This document shows positions 42,987 to 52,759 of a DNA stretch of 64,000 nt, one piece after another. Each line of letters opens with the position of its first letter. Position 1 is the stretch's first letter. The DNA lies in the NCBI RefSeq assembly GCF_007858365.1, contig NZ_VFIO01000012.1, positions 62,001 to 126,000 on the forward strand, written 5' to 3'. The position numbers were made by a program, and so were the translations under genes. Source of the DNA: Pseudomonas saxonica (lineage in GTDB: Bacteria; Pseudomonadota; Gammaproteobacteria; Pseudomonadales; Pseudomonadaceae). The notes under the pieces were generated by a model. The model saw nothing but the letters and a program-made list of their open reading frames with translations, was not told where the DNA came from and made no database searches.

Positions 42987-45900
42987 ATGACAACTACCTC
43001 CGATACCCCACCGGTTTTGGGCCGCTATCGTTTGCTGACACAAGCGCTGGCCCGACATTTCTCTGACCGCCCCACACTGCACAGTGTGGTGAGTGGTTTG
43101 CTTGTTGATGCCTTACAAAAAAAACGCGACCCCTGGTCATCTCCGATCAACCTCGATCATTTGAAAATAATCTGGACTGTCGATGCAACAGAGCGCGTTC
43201 TGGACGTGGCGCGACAACAACCCTTGCTCGAGGCCGTACTTGAGCACATAGCCCTGGGTCGCCCCATCAATTACACCTTCTACGAGGAGGAACAATGTTA
43301 TTTGGCTGAACTTGGCGAGGGCTCGGTGCTCAACGAGCAAACCAGGCCCTTCCTGCCCATGCTCTCTGCAGAGCAGGCGATTCGCCAGGTTGTGCTCGAT
43401 TGGGTGAGGGGCTACCAACAGGCGTTGGTGGATTACTGGAACGAACCTGTCGAAGGGTATCGCAGTCGCCAGCATTGGCTTGGGGCCTTTTTCGGTGAGT
43501 TGATAGTGTCATCTGCCAATAGCACCCCAGGGCTCAGTGACCAGCAGATCAATGCAGTGCGCCAGGTGATCAAGTACCCGGTACATGCCGATCGCATCCA
43601 CCTGTTGGGGCGCACGCGGCCACGGGTGTATTTTGCTCAGGTGCAATCCGGGGAGGCCGGCGACCGGGTTGAGGATCTATTGCCCGATCTGTTGGTGGTG
43701 CTTTCGGTAGACGGGGCTGAGCAATTGCTGGTGTGCATGCCTTCAGGTCAAATCGAGTCATTTGCAACACTCGACGCCTATGGACGATTTCTAGGCCGCA
43801 CCCTCAGCCTGAGCGGCCCTGTTGATTCACGGGTATGGAAGCGTTACGAAGCCGACGGCGATTGCCTGCAAACGCAAGCAATGATCGAGCTCAATACCCA
43901 ACTTGCAGCGATCAGAACCTTGCAAGAAGCTGGGCCGCAGCCTTTTGCGAGTATCGAAAAGCTTGCACGACAGCTGCAGCGGATTACTGATCCCGCACAG
44001 GTCTTCAGCCTTGAAGAAGACCACATGTCTGAACCGTTGGGTCGGGTTTTTCAGGCTTTGCCCGACTGGTTGAAAAACGCCACCGTCGATGACCGATTTT
44101 CTTACCGCTCGCACATGATCGACCTGGGCAATGTCATGCGCAAAGCCAATGGCCGCGTGTTTGACGAGGGTATCGAAGACTTGCACGGTTATGCGTCACG
44201 GGTTTTACATGAGCAGATGCTCAAAGATCAGCCGCTGGCTCCCGGGTATTGGCCAGATGATCTGCTGCTTGACTTCACCGTGGCCACAGGCCCTCTCGGA
44301 ACTGCCGGTCTGGTTGAAACTGTGCGCTACACCCTGACCGAATTGGCCCTGCAAAACCTGATTGCCGTGCCCAGCGGGCACATGACCATCAGTCATAAGC
44401 ACAACCAGTTGATTCAGGACTGGTGGATGACCCCGGCGTATATAAAGACGTTGATACACAAGGTCGATGTAGGCGCGCAGTATCCGGCTCTTATCAAGCG
44501 CCTGCTGGTGGATGACCCCGTTGAAGCGGCCCGGCGCGAGGTGCTTTTTACCGGGCATTTGCAGGTTGCCTTGCCCATGCTGGCACTGGAATGGATGCTC
44601 AAGGGGCAGGGCATGCTTACCCGGTTTGGCTATCGATGTATTGCAGCCTTGATGCAAAACGATGCCCGTGCCAGAACGGTCGACGGGGAGTCGGTCAGTA
44701 TTTTTCCATTGGCACTTCTCAGTGGTCCCAGAGCGATCCCTGATTTTGTGCGGGCGATGTTTGTCATTGGCCTGACTGACAAGCCCTTTGGGCGTTGTGT
44801 TCTGTATCGGCCTTTATTCAAGGATGTGCTGGTGGAATATTCATCAGCCCAAGCAATGCTTGATGCCCTGTGCCGTGCGGGCTTGCTGCGCGATAGCGTG
44901 CTGGACTGGCTGTCTGATTCCCCGCGCGCGGTTCATGCGTCGGGTGGTTTGAGTACGACCCACCCCCGAGTCGATGCCCACAGCTTTTTTTATCTGCGCC
45001 CAATGAGAAATGATTTTCTGCACGATGTGTTCCGTGAAGCTGCCACGGCCCTGGTGTTACAAGCAGACCGGCAATCGGTATCCAACGCAGAAAGTCGCTG
45101 GGCCAGCCTGAAGGAAGGCGGGTGGTTGCTGCTCAATACGGTGTTGCCGTTAATGCGGGGGCCTGTGGCTGTGGCGGGCTGGCTGTTGTTGACCGTGGCT
45201 GCGGTCCAGCAGGACTTTACCGCGCTCGCCAGCGATGAGGAAAAAACCAAGGCCCCAGCCATCATTGATTTGCTGTTCAATATTGCGCTGGTCTTGCTGC
45301 ACATCTCACAGCCTGCAACTCAAGGAGAGCCTCAAGATCCAGCTCAGGTCGTCTTGGCTGAGCCGGCTCTGTCTTCCATCGCCGGAGCAGAAGCGGAGCC
45401 AGCTCCGGTCAATGTGCGCCAAGGGCAGGTTTACTTTTCTGATGTCCCTGTGGGCAACAACCGCAGTGAGCTGAACTTTGCCTGGTTTAACAACCCGATG
45501 ATTCACTTCACTCAAGTGCAACTTGGCTGGTTGGAGCTTAATCGCGTAACAGCCCCAGAAAGTCGGAAACCCATCGAGCAGGGCCCGTTAAAAGGCCTGT
45601 ACTTGATAGGCAACAAATGGCATGCCGTGGTCCGGGGTTTTAGTTACGAAGTTGCGCTGAAAACTGAAGGCGTGGTGGTGGTCAGCCCTGCCAACCCTCT
45701 GGAGACAGGCCCTTGGCTCAAATCAGACGCTGCGGGTGTCTGGGACTTTGATACGGGGTTGCATTTACGCGGTGGCGGCCCTAAAAAAAGCCCGGTGAGG
45801 GCCTCCAGCGCTAAATCCGTTAGCCAGCAGGTTCGCGAGCTGAACGAAAAATATGAGGCGTTGGGGCTCAGAGAGCCCACGCTCAACAACGAACTCAATG

Positions 45901-47663
45901 CTGCTCGTGCACGGGTCAAGGAAATCCATATTGGCGAAACGCTCCACTCCCTGACTTATCTGGAGAAGACCGTACGGATCAAACATTTCAGATCATTGCT
46001 GGAAAAGGCCCATGCTGAATACACCCTGGAACATGGGTATTTCAAGACGCGGCATGCATTGTTCAAGCAACCAAAAGATCATTTAAAAGAGGGGAATTTC
46101 AACCGTACCCTTTTCAACATTGCTTCAGATATTGCCTACAGCCAGCATGTCTTCATCACGGTGTTTATCGAACTGTATCCCGAGTTTCTGGAGTCCACTT
46201 TTGAGACCCTGTCCGTCCATGACACGGAGCGTTTTATTGGTATGCGCCGCGAATTATTCAAGGCTCAGTCCAAGCATTTAGAGGATTTCAGGCTGCAAGT
46301 GCGCAGTCTTCAGGCGCTTCGTGAATCGCCCCGGGTCGGGTTTGGCTATGCTCGGGAAAGTGCCCTTAAAGCCATGCCCAAAGTGAGTCAGGCAGATGGC
46401 ACGTCCCGCCCGGCCACAGAGCTGGATTTTCTGACGACGCATTTGCTGACATTGGTAGATATTGTTCCAAAAACGCCTTTCGATGCGCAGTGGCACCATC
46501 TGGGAGAAATCATCTGGCCTCTGACATTCACCGTACAGGCACAAGCACAACTGGCCGAGCCTGATTCGTTCAGTCATCAAGAACGCGTAGAGGTGTTGCG
46601 CGATATCCATGAGCGCTATGCCCGAGCGTATGACGCGTTAGCCATCTTGCATCTGGAAGTCGGCGATCAATTCAATCTGGTTGACTACAACCGCCTGGTA
46701 GAAATGGTTCAAGAACTGAGTGTTGCGTGTGAGGAGCAGCTGACAGAGGAATTACGACGGGAGAATGAATGGCTACCTGCGCAACCGGGGCCTTCGCGAA
46801 CCGCCCAGCAGACTTCAAGAATCATCAGAACCCGAAAGCATGGCATTCTGATTGGCGCCGCCCGCTCAGCTCATGGAGCCCAAGTGGTGGAGGTGGGCGA
46901 ATCTGTCTCCGATCCTTTGCAACGGGCCACCAGTCCGGGAGGGCGTCGATCCACGTTAACCTTTCGTGAATCGTCGCCCAATCAATGGGAGGAGGTGGAA
47001 CCTGTCGTCGCACACCCTGTGACGCGTACCCTGGGTGCCATACGCAGTCAGTGCAATCAGTTGCTGGATCGTGTCGACCCGCAAATAAACCGGGTCAAGG
47101 TATATGCCAAAAACTCAAGATTCCCTTTGGAACTTGAGGAGATTCTGGAGCGGGATGCACTGAAGCTTGACGGTCTGATCCGGGAGATCGAACGTGACTT
47201 TCCATCCCAAACTGTCGAAAAACCCAAACCCGGAACGGCTCAGTCGCTGCTTAAACGTCTACGGGAGGGGGCTGCAAAACTGCGCCAACAAGCCATCTGG
47301 GTGCTCAAGTCTTTGCCACCAACGGAACCTGTGGTTGATTTTTTGCTGAAAAAAAATGAGGTGCAGCTGATTAAAGAGGGCGAGCGAGTGAAGATGTTCG
47401 GGCCTCGCAATGATTACGTGCAGGAGTATCAGGTGCTTAACAAGAACAATCAGGTGTTGTGGTATGCCCACTTGCATTATTCGCAATTGAACTCAGCCAC
47501 CAATACCCCGACGGCTGCGCACTTCAAGTTGAAACAGCAACGCAAAGTCAGCAAGCAAAGTCTGGAGGCCAAGGCCAAACCCGGTGAAAGAGTGGCGGAA
47601 GTCTATTATGGAAAAATCAGTAAAAAGATGATCAACGAGTATTTTAACCCGCTTGCACAGTAA
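42987..47663 (+). CDS. Very large dermonecrotic toxin-like (DUF6543-type) protein
   Basis: 1,558 residues from ATG 42987; an in-frame GTG at 42927 adds 20 and no start has a clear ribosome-binding site. The amino half (about 1-650) and segments such as GYQQALVDYWNE, KGLYLIGNKWHAVVRGFSYEV and VWDFDTGLHLRGGGPKK match my memory of the Pseudomonas 'dermonecrotic toxin domain' proteins. A hydrophobic hairpin (about 712-748) could insert in a membrane. A coiled region follows at about 940-1000. No signal peptide is present. GC content is lower than that of its neighbours in several stretches. It stands alone between a metabolic operon and small genes, with no visible immunity gene. Confidence 0.72.
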   Translation: MTTTSDTPPVLGRYRLLTQALARHFSDRPTLHSVVSGLLVDALQKKRDPWSSPINLDHLKIIWTVDATERVLDVARQQPLLEAVLEHIALGRPINYTFYEEEQCYLAELGEGSVLNEQTRPFLPMLSAEQAIRQVVLDWVRGYQQALVDYWNEPVEGYRSRQHWLGAFFGELIVSSANSTPGLSDQQINAVRQVIKYPVHADRIHLLGRTRPRVYFAQVQSGEAGDRVEDLLPDLLVVLSVDGAEQLLVCMPSGQIESFATLDAYGRFLGRTLSLSGPVDSRVWKRYEADGDCLQTQAMIELNTQLAAIRTLQEAGPQPFASIEKLARQLQRITDPAQVFSLEEDHMSEPLGRVFQALPDWLKNATVDDRFSYRSHMIDLGNVMRKANGRVFDEGIEDLHGYASRVLHEQMLKDQPLAPGYWPDDLLLDFTVATGPLGTAGLVETVRYTLTELALQNLIAVPSGHMTISHKHNQLIQDWWMTPAYIKTLIHKVDVGAQYPALIKRLLVDDPVEAARREVLFTGHLQVALPMLALEWMLKGQGMLTRFGYRCIAALMQNDARARTVDGESVSIFPLALLSGPRAIPDFVRAMFVIGLTDKPFGRCVLYRPLFKDVLVEYSSAQAMLDALCRAGLLRDSVLDWLSDSPRAVHASGGLSTTHPRVDAHSFFYLRPMRNDFLHDVFREAATALVLQADRQSVSNAESRWASLKEGGWLLLNTVLPLMRGPVAVAGWLLLTVAAVQQDFTALASDEEKTKAPAIIDLLFNIALVLLHISQPATQGEPQDPAQVVLAEPALSSIAGAEAEPAPVNVRQGQVYFSDVPVGNNRSELNFAWFNNPMIHFTQVQLGWLELNRVTAPESRKPIEQGPLKGLYLIGNKWHAVVRGFSYEVALKTEGVVVVSPANPLETGPWLKSDAAGVWDFDTGLHLRGGGPKKSPVRASSAKSVSQQVRELNEKYEALGLREPTLNNELNAARARVKEIHIGETLHSLTYLEKTVRIKHFRSLLEKAHAEYTLEHGYFKTRHALFKQPKDHLKEGNFNRTLFNIASDIAYSQHVFITVFIELYPEFLESTFETLSVHDTERFIGMRRELFKAQSKHLEDFRLQVRSLQALRESPRVGFGYARESALKAMPKVSQADGTSRPATELDFLTTHLLTLVDIVPKTPFDAQWHHLGEIIWPLTFTVQAQAQLAEPDSFSHQERVEVLRDIHERYARAYDALAILHLEVGDQFNLVDYNRLVEMVQELSVACEEQLTEELRRENEWLPAQPGPSRTAQQTSRIIRTRKHGILIGAARSAHGAQVVEVGESVSDPLQRATSPGGRRSTLTFRESSPNQWEEVEPVVAHPVTRTLGAIRSQCNQLLDRVDPQINRVKVYAKNSRFPLELEEILERDALKLDGLIREIERDFPSQTVEKPKPGTAQSLLKRLREGAAKLRQQAIWVLKSLPPTEPVVDFLLKKNEVQLIKEGERVKMFGPRNDYVQEYQVLNKNNQVLWYAHLHYSQLNSATNTPTAAHFKLKQQRKVSKQSLEAKAKPGERVAEVYYGKISKKMINEYFNPLAQ

Positions 47664-47734
47664 GCACGTCGCTGGGCGTAGGTTCGTTCGTATATTTGGC
47701 CTATCATTACGCCTTTCCAACAGGTGAATGATTA

Positions 47735-48034
47735 ATGAGCGAATCCAACCAGACCTTGCGTGCGACCCTTGAAACCAGCGATATGGTGGTGATCAATGGT
47801 CTGTACGCCTTTGATTTCTCTATGGACGAGAAAGGTCTGTTCATTAAAGCCATGGAAGGTCGAGTAGAAAAACGCTGGAACTTCACAGCCGCTCAAATCG
47901 AGGCGGCTGTTTTTAACGATCAATTGCAAAGCTGGTTACTCAACGGTGATGCTGGTGAGCACCGGCTGGTCTGTTTAAACGCCTTTACGGGCAACAATAA
48001 TGATGAAGAGTCCGAGGTTGCTGATGAAGCTTAA
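47735..48034 (+). CDS. Small acidic protein, DUF5629-like
   Basis: 99 residues: MVVINGLYAFDFSMDEKG followed by AMEGRVEKRWNFTAAQIEAA, and an acidic carboxyl tail. It resembles the Pseudomonas DUF5629 family, of unknown function; the family call is moderate. Its end overlaps the lactonase start by 11 bases, so the two genes are coupled. It also follows the large toxin-like gene by 71 bases, so a link to that gene should not be excluded. Confidence 0.7.
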   Translation: MSESNQTLRATLETSDMVVINGLYAFDFSMDEKGLFIKAMEGRVEKRWNFTAAQIEAAVFNDQLQSWLLNGDAGEHRLVCLNAFTGNNNDEESEVADEA

Positions 48035-49196
48035 ATGGTTGCCCTTGTTGCTGGCGTCGAGTGTAGGTGCAATGTCGGCGCAAGCCGCATCCGAGAATGA
48101 AGTGGAACTATTGGTCGGCTCCTATACCCAGGGCAAAAGCCAGGGTATATACCGCTTGCAGTTCAACAGCGACAGCGGCCGCATCACGCCTGAACCCCTG
48201 CAAGTATTCAAAACCGCCAATCCATCCTGGTTGACCTTGTCCAAAGACCAGCAACGCCTGTTTGTGGTTAATGAAAACGGCAAAGGTCAAACCGATGTAG
48301 TAGGGCGTGTCAGCAGTCTGGCGATTGATCCGAAAACCAATGAGCTGACCCTGATCAATCAGGTCAAGTCGTTGGGCGAAGAGCCTACGCATTCCAGCCT
48401 CAGCGCTGATGAGCGCTACTTGTTCGTGGCCAACTACGGCGTACATGAAGACCCGGGTGGCAGCCTTGCCGTGGTGCCCATCAATGCCCAGGGCCAATTA
48501 CAGCCCGTGACGCAAATGAGCAGCCATCAGGCCAGTCGGGTCAACCCTGAGCGTCAGATGTCTGCTCACGTCCACTCAGTCGTGTCATCACCGGATGGCA
48601 AGTTTGTATTTGCCAATGACTTGGGCGCGGACAAGATCTTTGTTTATCAATACGACCCTGCTGCCAATGCGGAACATCCGCTGGTGGCCGCCAACCCTGC
48701 TGCCGTTGAACTGCCTGCCGGTAGCGGCCCTCGGCATCTGTTGTTCTCCAAAGATGGCAAGCACGCCTACCTGACTACTGAAATGAGTGCTCAGGTGTTT
48801 GTGTTTGATTACGCAGACGGTCAACTGAAACAGCGTCAGGTTGTGGATCTGGCCCACGGCCAGCCTCAGGAAAAACGTGCCGCAGGTGCTTTGCACACCA
48901 GTGCCGATGGCAAATTCCTGTACGTCAGCAACCCTGGCAAGGCCAATGAGTTGTTGGTGTTCGCGATTGACCCGGCGACCGGCGAGCTGAGTGAAATTCA
49001 GCGTCGTTCAGTTGAAGGTGATCATCCTCGCGAGTTCACCCTGAGCCCCAATGGCAAGTTCCTGCTGGTAGCCAACCAGATGAGCAACGCCATCGTGGTC
49101 ATTGAACGCGATGCTAAAACCGGCAAGCTCGGCAAGACTGTGCAAACCTTGCCGATGGACGCACCGTCTGATGTGAAATTCATCAACCGCCCGTAA
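48024..49196 (+). CDS. Periplasmic lactonase family (6-phosphogluconolactonase-like) beta-propeller
   Basis: 390 residues from ATG 48024, which has GAGG 6 bases upstream and opens a signal peptide (MSAQA, cleaved near residue 21). The body is a seven-bladed propeller of the YbhE/Lactonase_7 family with repeated SxDxRYLFVAN-type strands (LSADERYLFVANYG, SPDGKFVFANDLG, SADGKFLYVSNPG). Cytoplasmic members hydrolyse 6-phosphogluconolactone; an exported copy probably acts on other sugar lactones. Confidence 0.88.
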   Translation: MKLKWLPLLLASSVGAMSAQAASENEVELLVGSYTQGKSQGIYRLQFNSDSGRITPEPLQVFKTANPSWLTLSKDQQRLFVVNENGKGQTDVVGRVSSLAIDPKTNELTLINQVKSLGEEPTHSSLSADERYLFVANYGVHEDPGGSLAVVPINAQGQLQPVTQMSSHQASRVNPERQMSAHVHSVVSSPDGKFVFANDLGADKIFVYQYDPAANAEHPLVAANPAAVELPAGSGPRHLLFSKDGKHAYLTTEMSAQVFVFDYADGQLKQRQVVDLAHGQPQEKRAAGALHTSADGKFLYVSNPGKANELLVFAIDPATGELSEIQRRSVEGDHPREFTLSPNGKFLLVANQMSNAIVVIERDAKTGKLGKTVQTLPMDAPSDVKFINRP

Positions 49197-49337
49197 ACAC
49201 GGGTCGTCGGCCTTCTATCAATCCGGCTGATAGAGCCAAGTGGTGAAATGAATTTCTGTGCAATAGCCCTCGGCGGTAAGTTGTTTTCACGGCCTTAAAC
49301 GGCACGCAAGCCAACTGAATCGTCGAGGGTTATTACC

Positions 49338-49511
49338 ATGAACTTCAATCTGTTCTCCGTCATCGCTGCTTCTGCCATCTCCGCCACTGTGGTGCTGCCG
49401 GCCAGCGCCAACACCGTGGTCAGCGACAAGAAATCCATGGCGTATACGCAAAAATATTTGCAGCAAAGCGCTAACTTCCATGCTGCGTTAGCTCCTAAAA
49501 CCCAGTTGTGA
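49338..49511 (+). CDS. Small secreted peptide, 57 residues
   Basis: Read directly from sequence: ATG 49338 to TGA 49511, with GAGGG 8 bases upstream. The first 24 residues are a signal peptide (MNFNLFSVIAASAISATVVL then PASA), leaving about 33 mature residues with SMAYTQKYLQQSANFHAAL. Pseudomonas genomes hold many such short exported proteins of unknown role; I do not recognise this one. A small hairpin, TCTATCA/TGATAGA (49214-49234), lies upstream. Confidence 0.7.
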   Translation: MNFNLFSVIAASAISATVVLPASANTVVSDKKSMAYTQKYLQQSANFHAALAPKTQL

Positions 49512-49609
49512 ACACCCCCTTTTTTCCCTGAGCGAGCACGTATAAAGCGGCACTGGGCCTTGAAACCTATGCTTGAAGAGAATGGCCGGATAGTTTGCTA
49601 TTGGGCGTT

Positions 49610-51190
49610 TCAAGGGGCAAAAGCAGGATTTAACCGTGCCTGGGTGGCGTGCTCGTAACTGTAGGCCAGCCCCAAAATACGTGCTTCGCTCCAGCGCGCC
49701 CCATAGAAGTAAAGCCCTTTCAATGTGCCTTGATCATCAATGCCTGAAGGTACAGTTATGCCTGGATACCCCGCGACGGGAACAATCGTTGAGGCAAAGC
49801 CTTCAGAACTGTCAACCAGTGCGTCAAGGGAATGTTCGGCCAATAAGTTATCAATTATCTGACGACTGCTGGTATTGAGGGTTGTCCAAAGTTCGTTGTA
49901 CTGGGTTTCGTTGTAAGGTGTATTGATGAAAGACAAGACAGAACTTTGCCCATACGCAGGACTGCCGGGCGAGTGTTGATTAAAGTTGACGAGTTCTTCA
50001 ATTGAATTTACCGGCATCGACTGTCGGGAACTGAACCAGTTGGGTGCTTCACGGTTCAGGTCCATGAATAAAAACTCTTGGTAGCGCTCCATGTAGCTTG
50101 AATTTTCGTAGCTGGGTTCTTCGACGGGAATAAGCGTTGCTCCAGCATTAGTCATTATTTCTAATGCGTGTGCAAAGTTGGCATCACGTTCGACTTCCGT
50201 GCTTCCAGGTGCGTAGCGGCTGGGATAGCCGATTCGTTTACCACTCAGTTCTGCAGTATTGAGCCGGGAGGTGTAGTCAGTGGGTACACCTGTGTGCGGA
50301 CGCTGTACGTTATCAGTGGGATCATTTCCCATCATGGCGTTCAGGAGTAGGGCCGCGTCACGTACCGTGCGTGTAATCGGCCCAGGGGTGTCCTGATTTC
50401 GCGACACAAGGATGATGCCGGATCTGCTCAAAAGACCAAGACTAGGCTTTAACCCCACAACCCCATTCATGAACGAGGGGCAGTGAATGGAGCCATTGGT
50501 TTCAGTGCCAACGGTCAATGGGGCGAAGCCAGCAGCGGCTGCGGCGGCTGAACCCGTGCTGGAACCACAAGGGTCCGCAGATAATTTATGAGGGTTTTTG
50601 GTTTGCCCGCCTCGTGCGCTCCAGCCGCTTGGAATATCGGGGTCACGAAAGCCCGCCAGTTCGGTCAGGTTGGTTTTACCAAGAATGACCGCACCTGCCT
50701 CACGTAATTGTTGGATGATAAATGCATCCTCAGTGGCGGGCTGACCGACCAGTGCCAGAGAGCCAGCGCTGGTCTGCATGTTATCGGAGGTCTGAATGTT
50801 GTCTTTGATGAGAACGGGGATGCCATGCAGCGGTCCCCGAAGTTGCCCTGAGAGGCGTTCCTGGTCTCTTGCAGCAGCAATGTCCAGTGCGTTTGGATTG
50901 AGTTCAATGATGGCGTTTATAGCGGGGCCATTTGTATCCAGCGAATGAATGCGATTGAGCAGATGCTTAACCAGTATTACGGAGCTATAACGCTCGCTGT
51001 TCAAGTTTTCTGTCAGTTCTGCGACGCTTGCATACTCCGCGCCTGTCAATAATGCCAACTGTTGCGGTTCGATGGTGTGCAAGAGCGTTTCGGCAGTATT
51101 AGCCCTCACTCCCTGGCTACACAACAGTGCTGCGCTTAATAGTAACGATATTGCACATGTGGACGATCCCTGTCCTTTTATCTTGTTCAT
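49610..51190 (-). CDS. Exported amidase signature family protein
   Basis: 526 residues with a signal peptide (ending VRA, near residue 30). The Ser-cisSer-Lys triad is visible: lysine in PVLIKDNIQ, serine in CGSSTGSAAAA, and serine in GTETNGSIHCPS. It would hydrolyse an amide bond in the periplasm or outside the cell; the substrate is unknown. AAGG is 6 bases before the ATG. Sampled stretches such as 50101-50160 are about 42% GC, well below the roughly 58% of flanking genes, which suggests acquisition by transfer. Confidence 0.88.
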   Translation of the reverse strand: MNKIKGQGSSTCAISLLLSAALLCSQGVRANTAETLLHTIEPQQLALLTGAEYASVAELTENLNSERYSSVILVKHLLNRIHSLDTNGPAINAIIELNPNALDIAAARDQERLSGQLRGPLHGIPVLIKDNIQTSDNMQTSAGSLALVGQPATEDAFIIQQLREAGAVILGKTNLTELAGFRDPDIPSGWSARGGQTKNPHKLSADPCGSSTGSAAAAAAGFAPLTVGTETNGSIHCPSFMNGVVGLKPSLGLLSRSGIILVSRNQDTPGPITRTVRDAALLLNAMMGNDPTDNVQRPHTGVPTDYTSRLNTAELSGKRIGYPSRYAPGSTEVERDANFAHALEIMTNAGATLIPVEEPSYENSSYMERYQEFLFMDLNREAPNWFSSRQSMPVNSIEELVNFNQHSPGSPAYGQSSVLSFINTPYNETQYNELWTTLNTSSRQIIDNLLAEHSLDALVDSSEGFASTIVPVAGYPGITVPSGIDDQGTLKGLYFYGARWSEARILGLAYSYEHATQARLNPAFAP

Positions 51191-51330
51191 GATCAGCCTT
51201 GCGAAGTTGTTTTTGTGAGTAGTTACGCAAGGATAGTTCGATTGAATTCCTAAGAGGCTTAATATTGTTCTAAGTGTGTAAGTATGTAATACAGCGAGGG
51301 AGGGCCGCGTGATGAGCCGGTCGACGCTCG

Positions 51331-51383
51331 ATTGTTCGTGATCATTTGATTGTTAAAAGATCACGAACAAACTCGCTCCTACG
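51331..51383. repeat. REP-type palindrome downstream of the anti-sigma gene
   Basis: TTGTTCGTGATC (51332-51343) and GATCACGAACAA (51359-51370) form a 12-bp perfect inverted repeat with a 15-base loop. Read on the minus strand, the outer part reads GTAGGAGCGAGTTTGTTCGT, the classic Pseudomonas REP beginning. It lies in the gap between the amidase and the anti-sigma gene. Confidence 0.7.
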
Positions 51384-51391
51384 GTGCTTTT

Positions 51392-52141
51392 TTAAAGCCC
51401 TACCGTGTTCAGCAACTGCGCAGCCGGACCTTCTGCCGGCCCTACCATGGCGTAGTTGTAGCCGGGGCCTGACCAGTAATCGGCCTGCAAGTCGCCGTCG
51501 CGTCGACTTCCGCGAGGCAGCAAGGTGTTCTGAGGCCCAGGCGGGCGAATGTAAAAGCTGATTTGCAGTCCTTGCGTATTTTCGTAGAGCACCATGGCTG
51601 CGCCACCCTGATCGGTGGTGAGCAAACGGCAACTGACCGGTTTAAATCCTGCATGACTCAAGTCCGGCAAGCGCTCTGCGTGGTTGAAGTAACGGTCCAT
51701 CCAGGCTTGCAGATCGCTGCTCTGTTCAACGTGATAGTCGGCGGGCAGAAAACCTTGCTCAGCAAACATGCGGTGTGCGGCCAGTGCATCAGTCATGGGT
51801 AATTGGCTGGGGCTCAATGTCATCTGTCTGGCCTGCCAGCCGCCCAACCCACCCACGCTCACTGCAATCAACAGCACCGCAGCCGTGGCCCAGTGACGCG
51901 CGGATTGTCGACGCAGACGCTGGCGAATGGCCGCAGGATCGAGTGCTGGATTGGCCGGTTGCAGCAAGGTTTGTTGCAATGCGGTACGCAGGTTGTGCGC
52001 GTCGTGCTGCCAGGCGTGAACGTTTGCTGCAACTTCGGGATGGGCCTCTAGATACAGTTCAACCTGCTGACGTTCTGACTCGCTGAGCGCGTGATCAACG
52101 TAAGCATGCAAGTCGCGCTCACTGGGAGGGGTGGTGATCAT
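51392..52141 (-). CDS. Anti-sigma factor (membrane, RsiW/ChrR-like)
   Basis: 249 residues. The amino-terminal cytoplasmic domain has ERDLHAYVDHALSESERQQVE, a typical anti-sigma opening with a conserved histidine, then a membrane helix at about 83-103 (AVLLIAVSVGGLGGW) and a periplasmic domain of about 145 residues (YFNHAERLPDL, GGAAMVLYENTQG). It should hold the ECF sigma factor at the membrane until a periplasmic signal arrives. It overlaps the sigma gene by 4 bases. Confidence 0.88.
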   Translation of the reverse strand: MITTPPSERDLHAYVDHALSESERQQVELYLEAHPEVAANVHAWQHDAHNLRTALQQTLLQPANPALDPAAIRQRLRRQSARHWATAAVLLIAVSVGGLGGWQARQMTLSPSQLPMTDALAAHRMFAEQGFLPADYHVEQSSDLQAWMDRYFNHAERLPDLSHAGFKPVSCRLLTTDQGGAAMVLYENTQGLQISFYIRPPGPQNTLLPRGSRRDGDLQADYWSGPGYNYAMVGPAEGPAAQLLNTVGL

Positions 52142-52656
52142 TTAAGTCTCCGCAAAACAGGGCGGGTGATTTCGCCTTCGCTGAGCAGGCGCAACGCCTG
52201 GCGCGCGCGTGACAGGCGTGACATCACGGTGCCGATCGGTACCTCAAGAATGTCCGCGACTTGCTGGTAGCTCAAGCCCTCAACGGATACCCATAGCAAC
52301 AGGGCGCGCTGCTCGGTGCTCAGCCGATCGAATGCTTGCAGCGTCGATTGTGCGATGACCGTGCGTTCGGTGGAGGGCTGTGAGTCGTCGCGACCGGTAA
52401 AGAACTCGAGCATGCGTGCGTAGCGTCGAGAGCGCCGATGGTTGTCGACAAACTGGCGATACAGGATGGTAAACAACCACGCCCGCAAATCCCCTTCGGG
52501 GCGTTTGCTGGCCACACTGCCGAGTGCCCGCTCCAGACAGGTCTGCACCAGGTCGTCGGCATTGCTGGAGTGACGCGTCAACGACAGCGCAAAACGCCTT
52601 AGACGCGGCATAAGTTCGCGCAGTTGCTCGTCAAATGGGGGCATGGAGTCCTGCAC
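52138..52656 (-). CDS. ECF-type RNA polymerase sigma factor
   Basis: 172 residues with regions 2 (SSNADDLVQTCLERAL, DLRAWLFTILYRQFVDNHR) and 4 (LLWVSVEGLSYQQVADIL, GTVMSRLSRARQAL). An in-frame ATG at 52644 is an alternative start. It is coupled to the anti-sigma gene. A promoter matching GGAATA-N15-CGTCT lies upstream and is shared with the divergent peroxidase operon, so autoregulation is likely. Confidence 0.93.
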   Translation of the reverse strand: MQDSMPPFDEQLRELMPRLRRFALSLTRHSSNADDLVQTCLERALGSVASKRPEGDLRAWLFTILYRQFVDNHRRSRRYARMLEFFTGRDDSQPSTERTVIAQSTLQAFDRLSTEQRALLLWVSVEGLSYQQVADILEVPIGTVMSRLSRARQALRLLSEGEITRPVLRRLK

Positions 52657-52689
52657 GGCATTGGTCTGTTAGTCGGGTTGGAACCCTGC

Positions 52690-52715
52690 AGACGACTAGG
52701 GTTAAGGATTATTCC
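52690..52715 (-). promoter_or_regulatory. Candidate ECF promoter for the sigma/anti-sigma operon
   Basis: Read on the minus strand, GGAATA (complement of 52710-52715), 15 bases, CGTCT (complement of 52690-52694), preceded by CG. It is identical in motif and spacing to the promoter on the other strand at 52760-52785, and points to the sigma gene 34 bases away. Confidence 0.68.
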
Positions 52716-52759
52716 CGACGCGTAAAAATAAAGTGCTTAAAAATATTTGCGGCTCTGCG

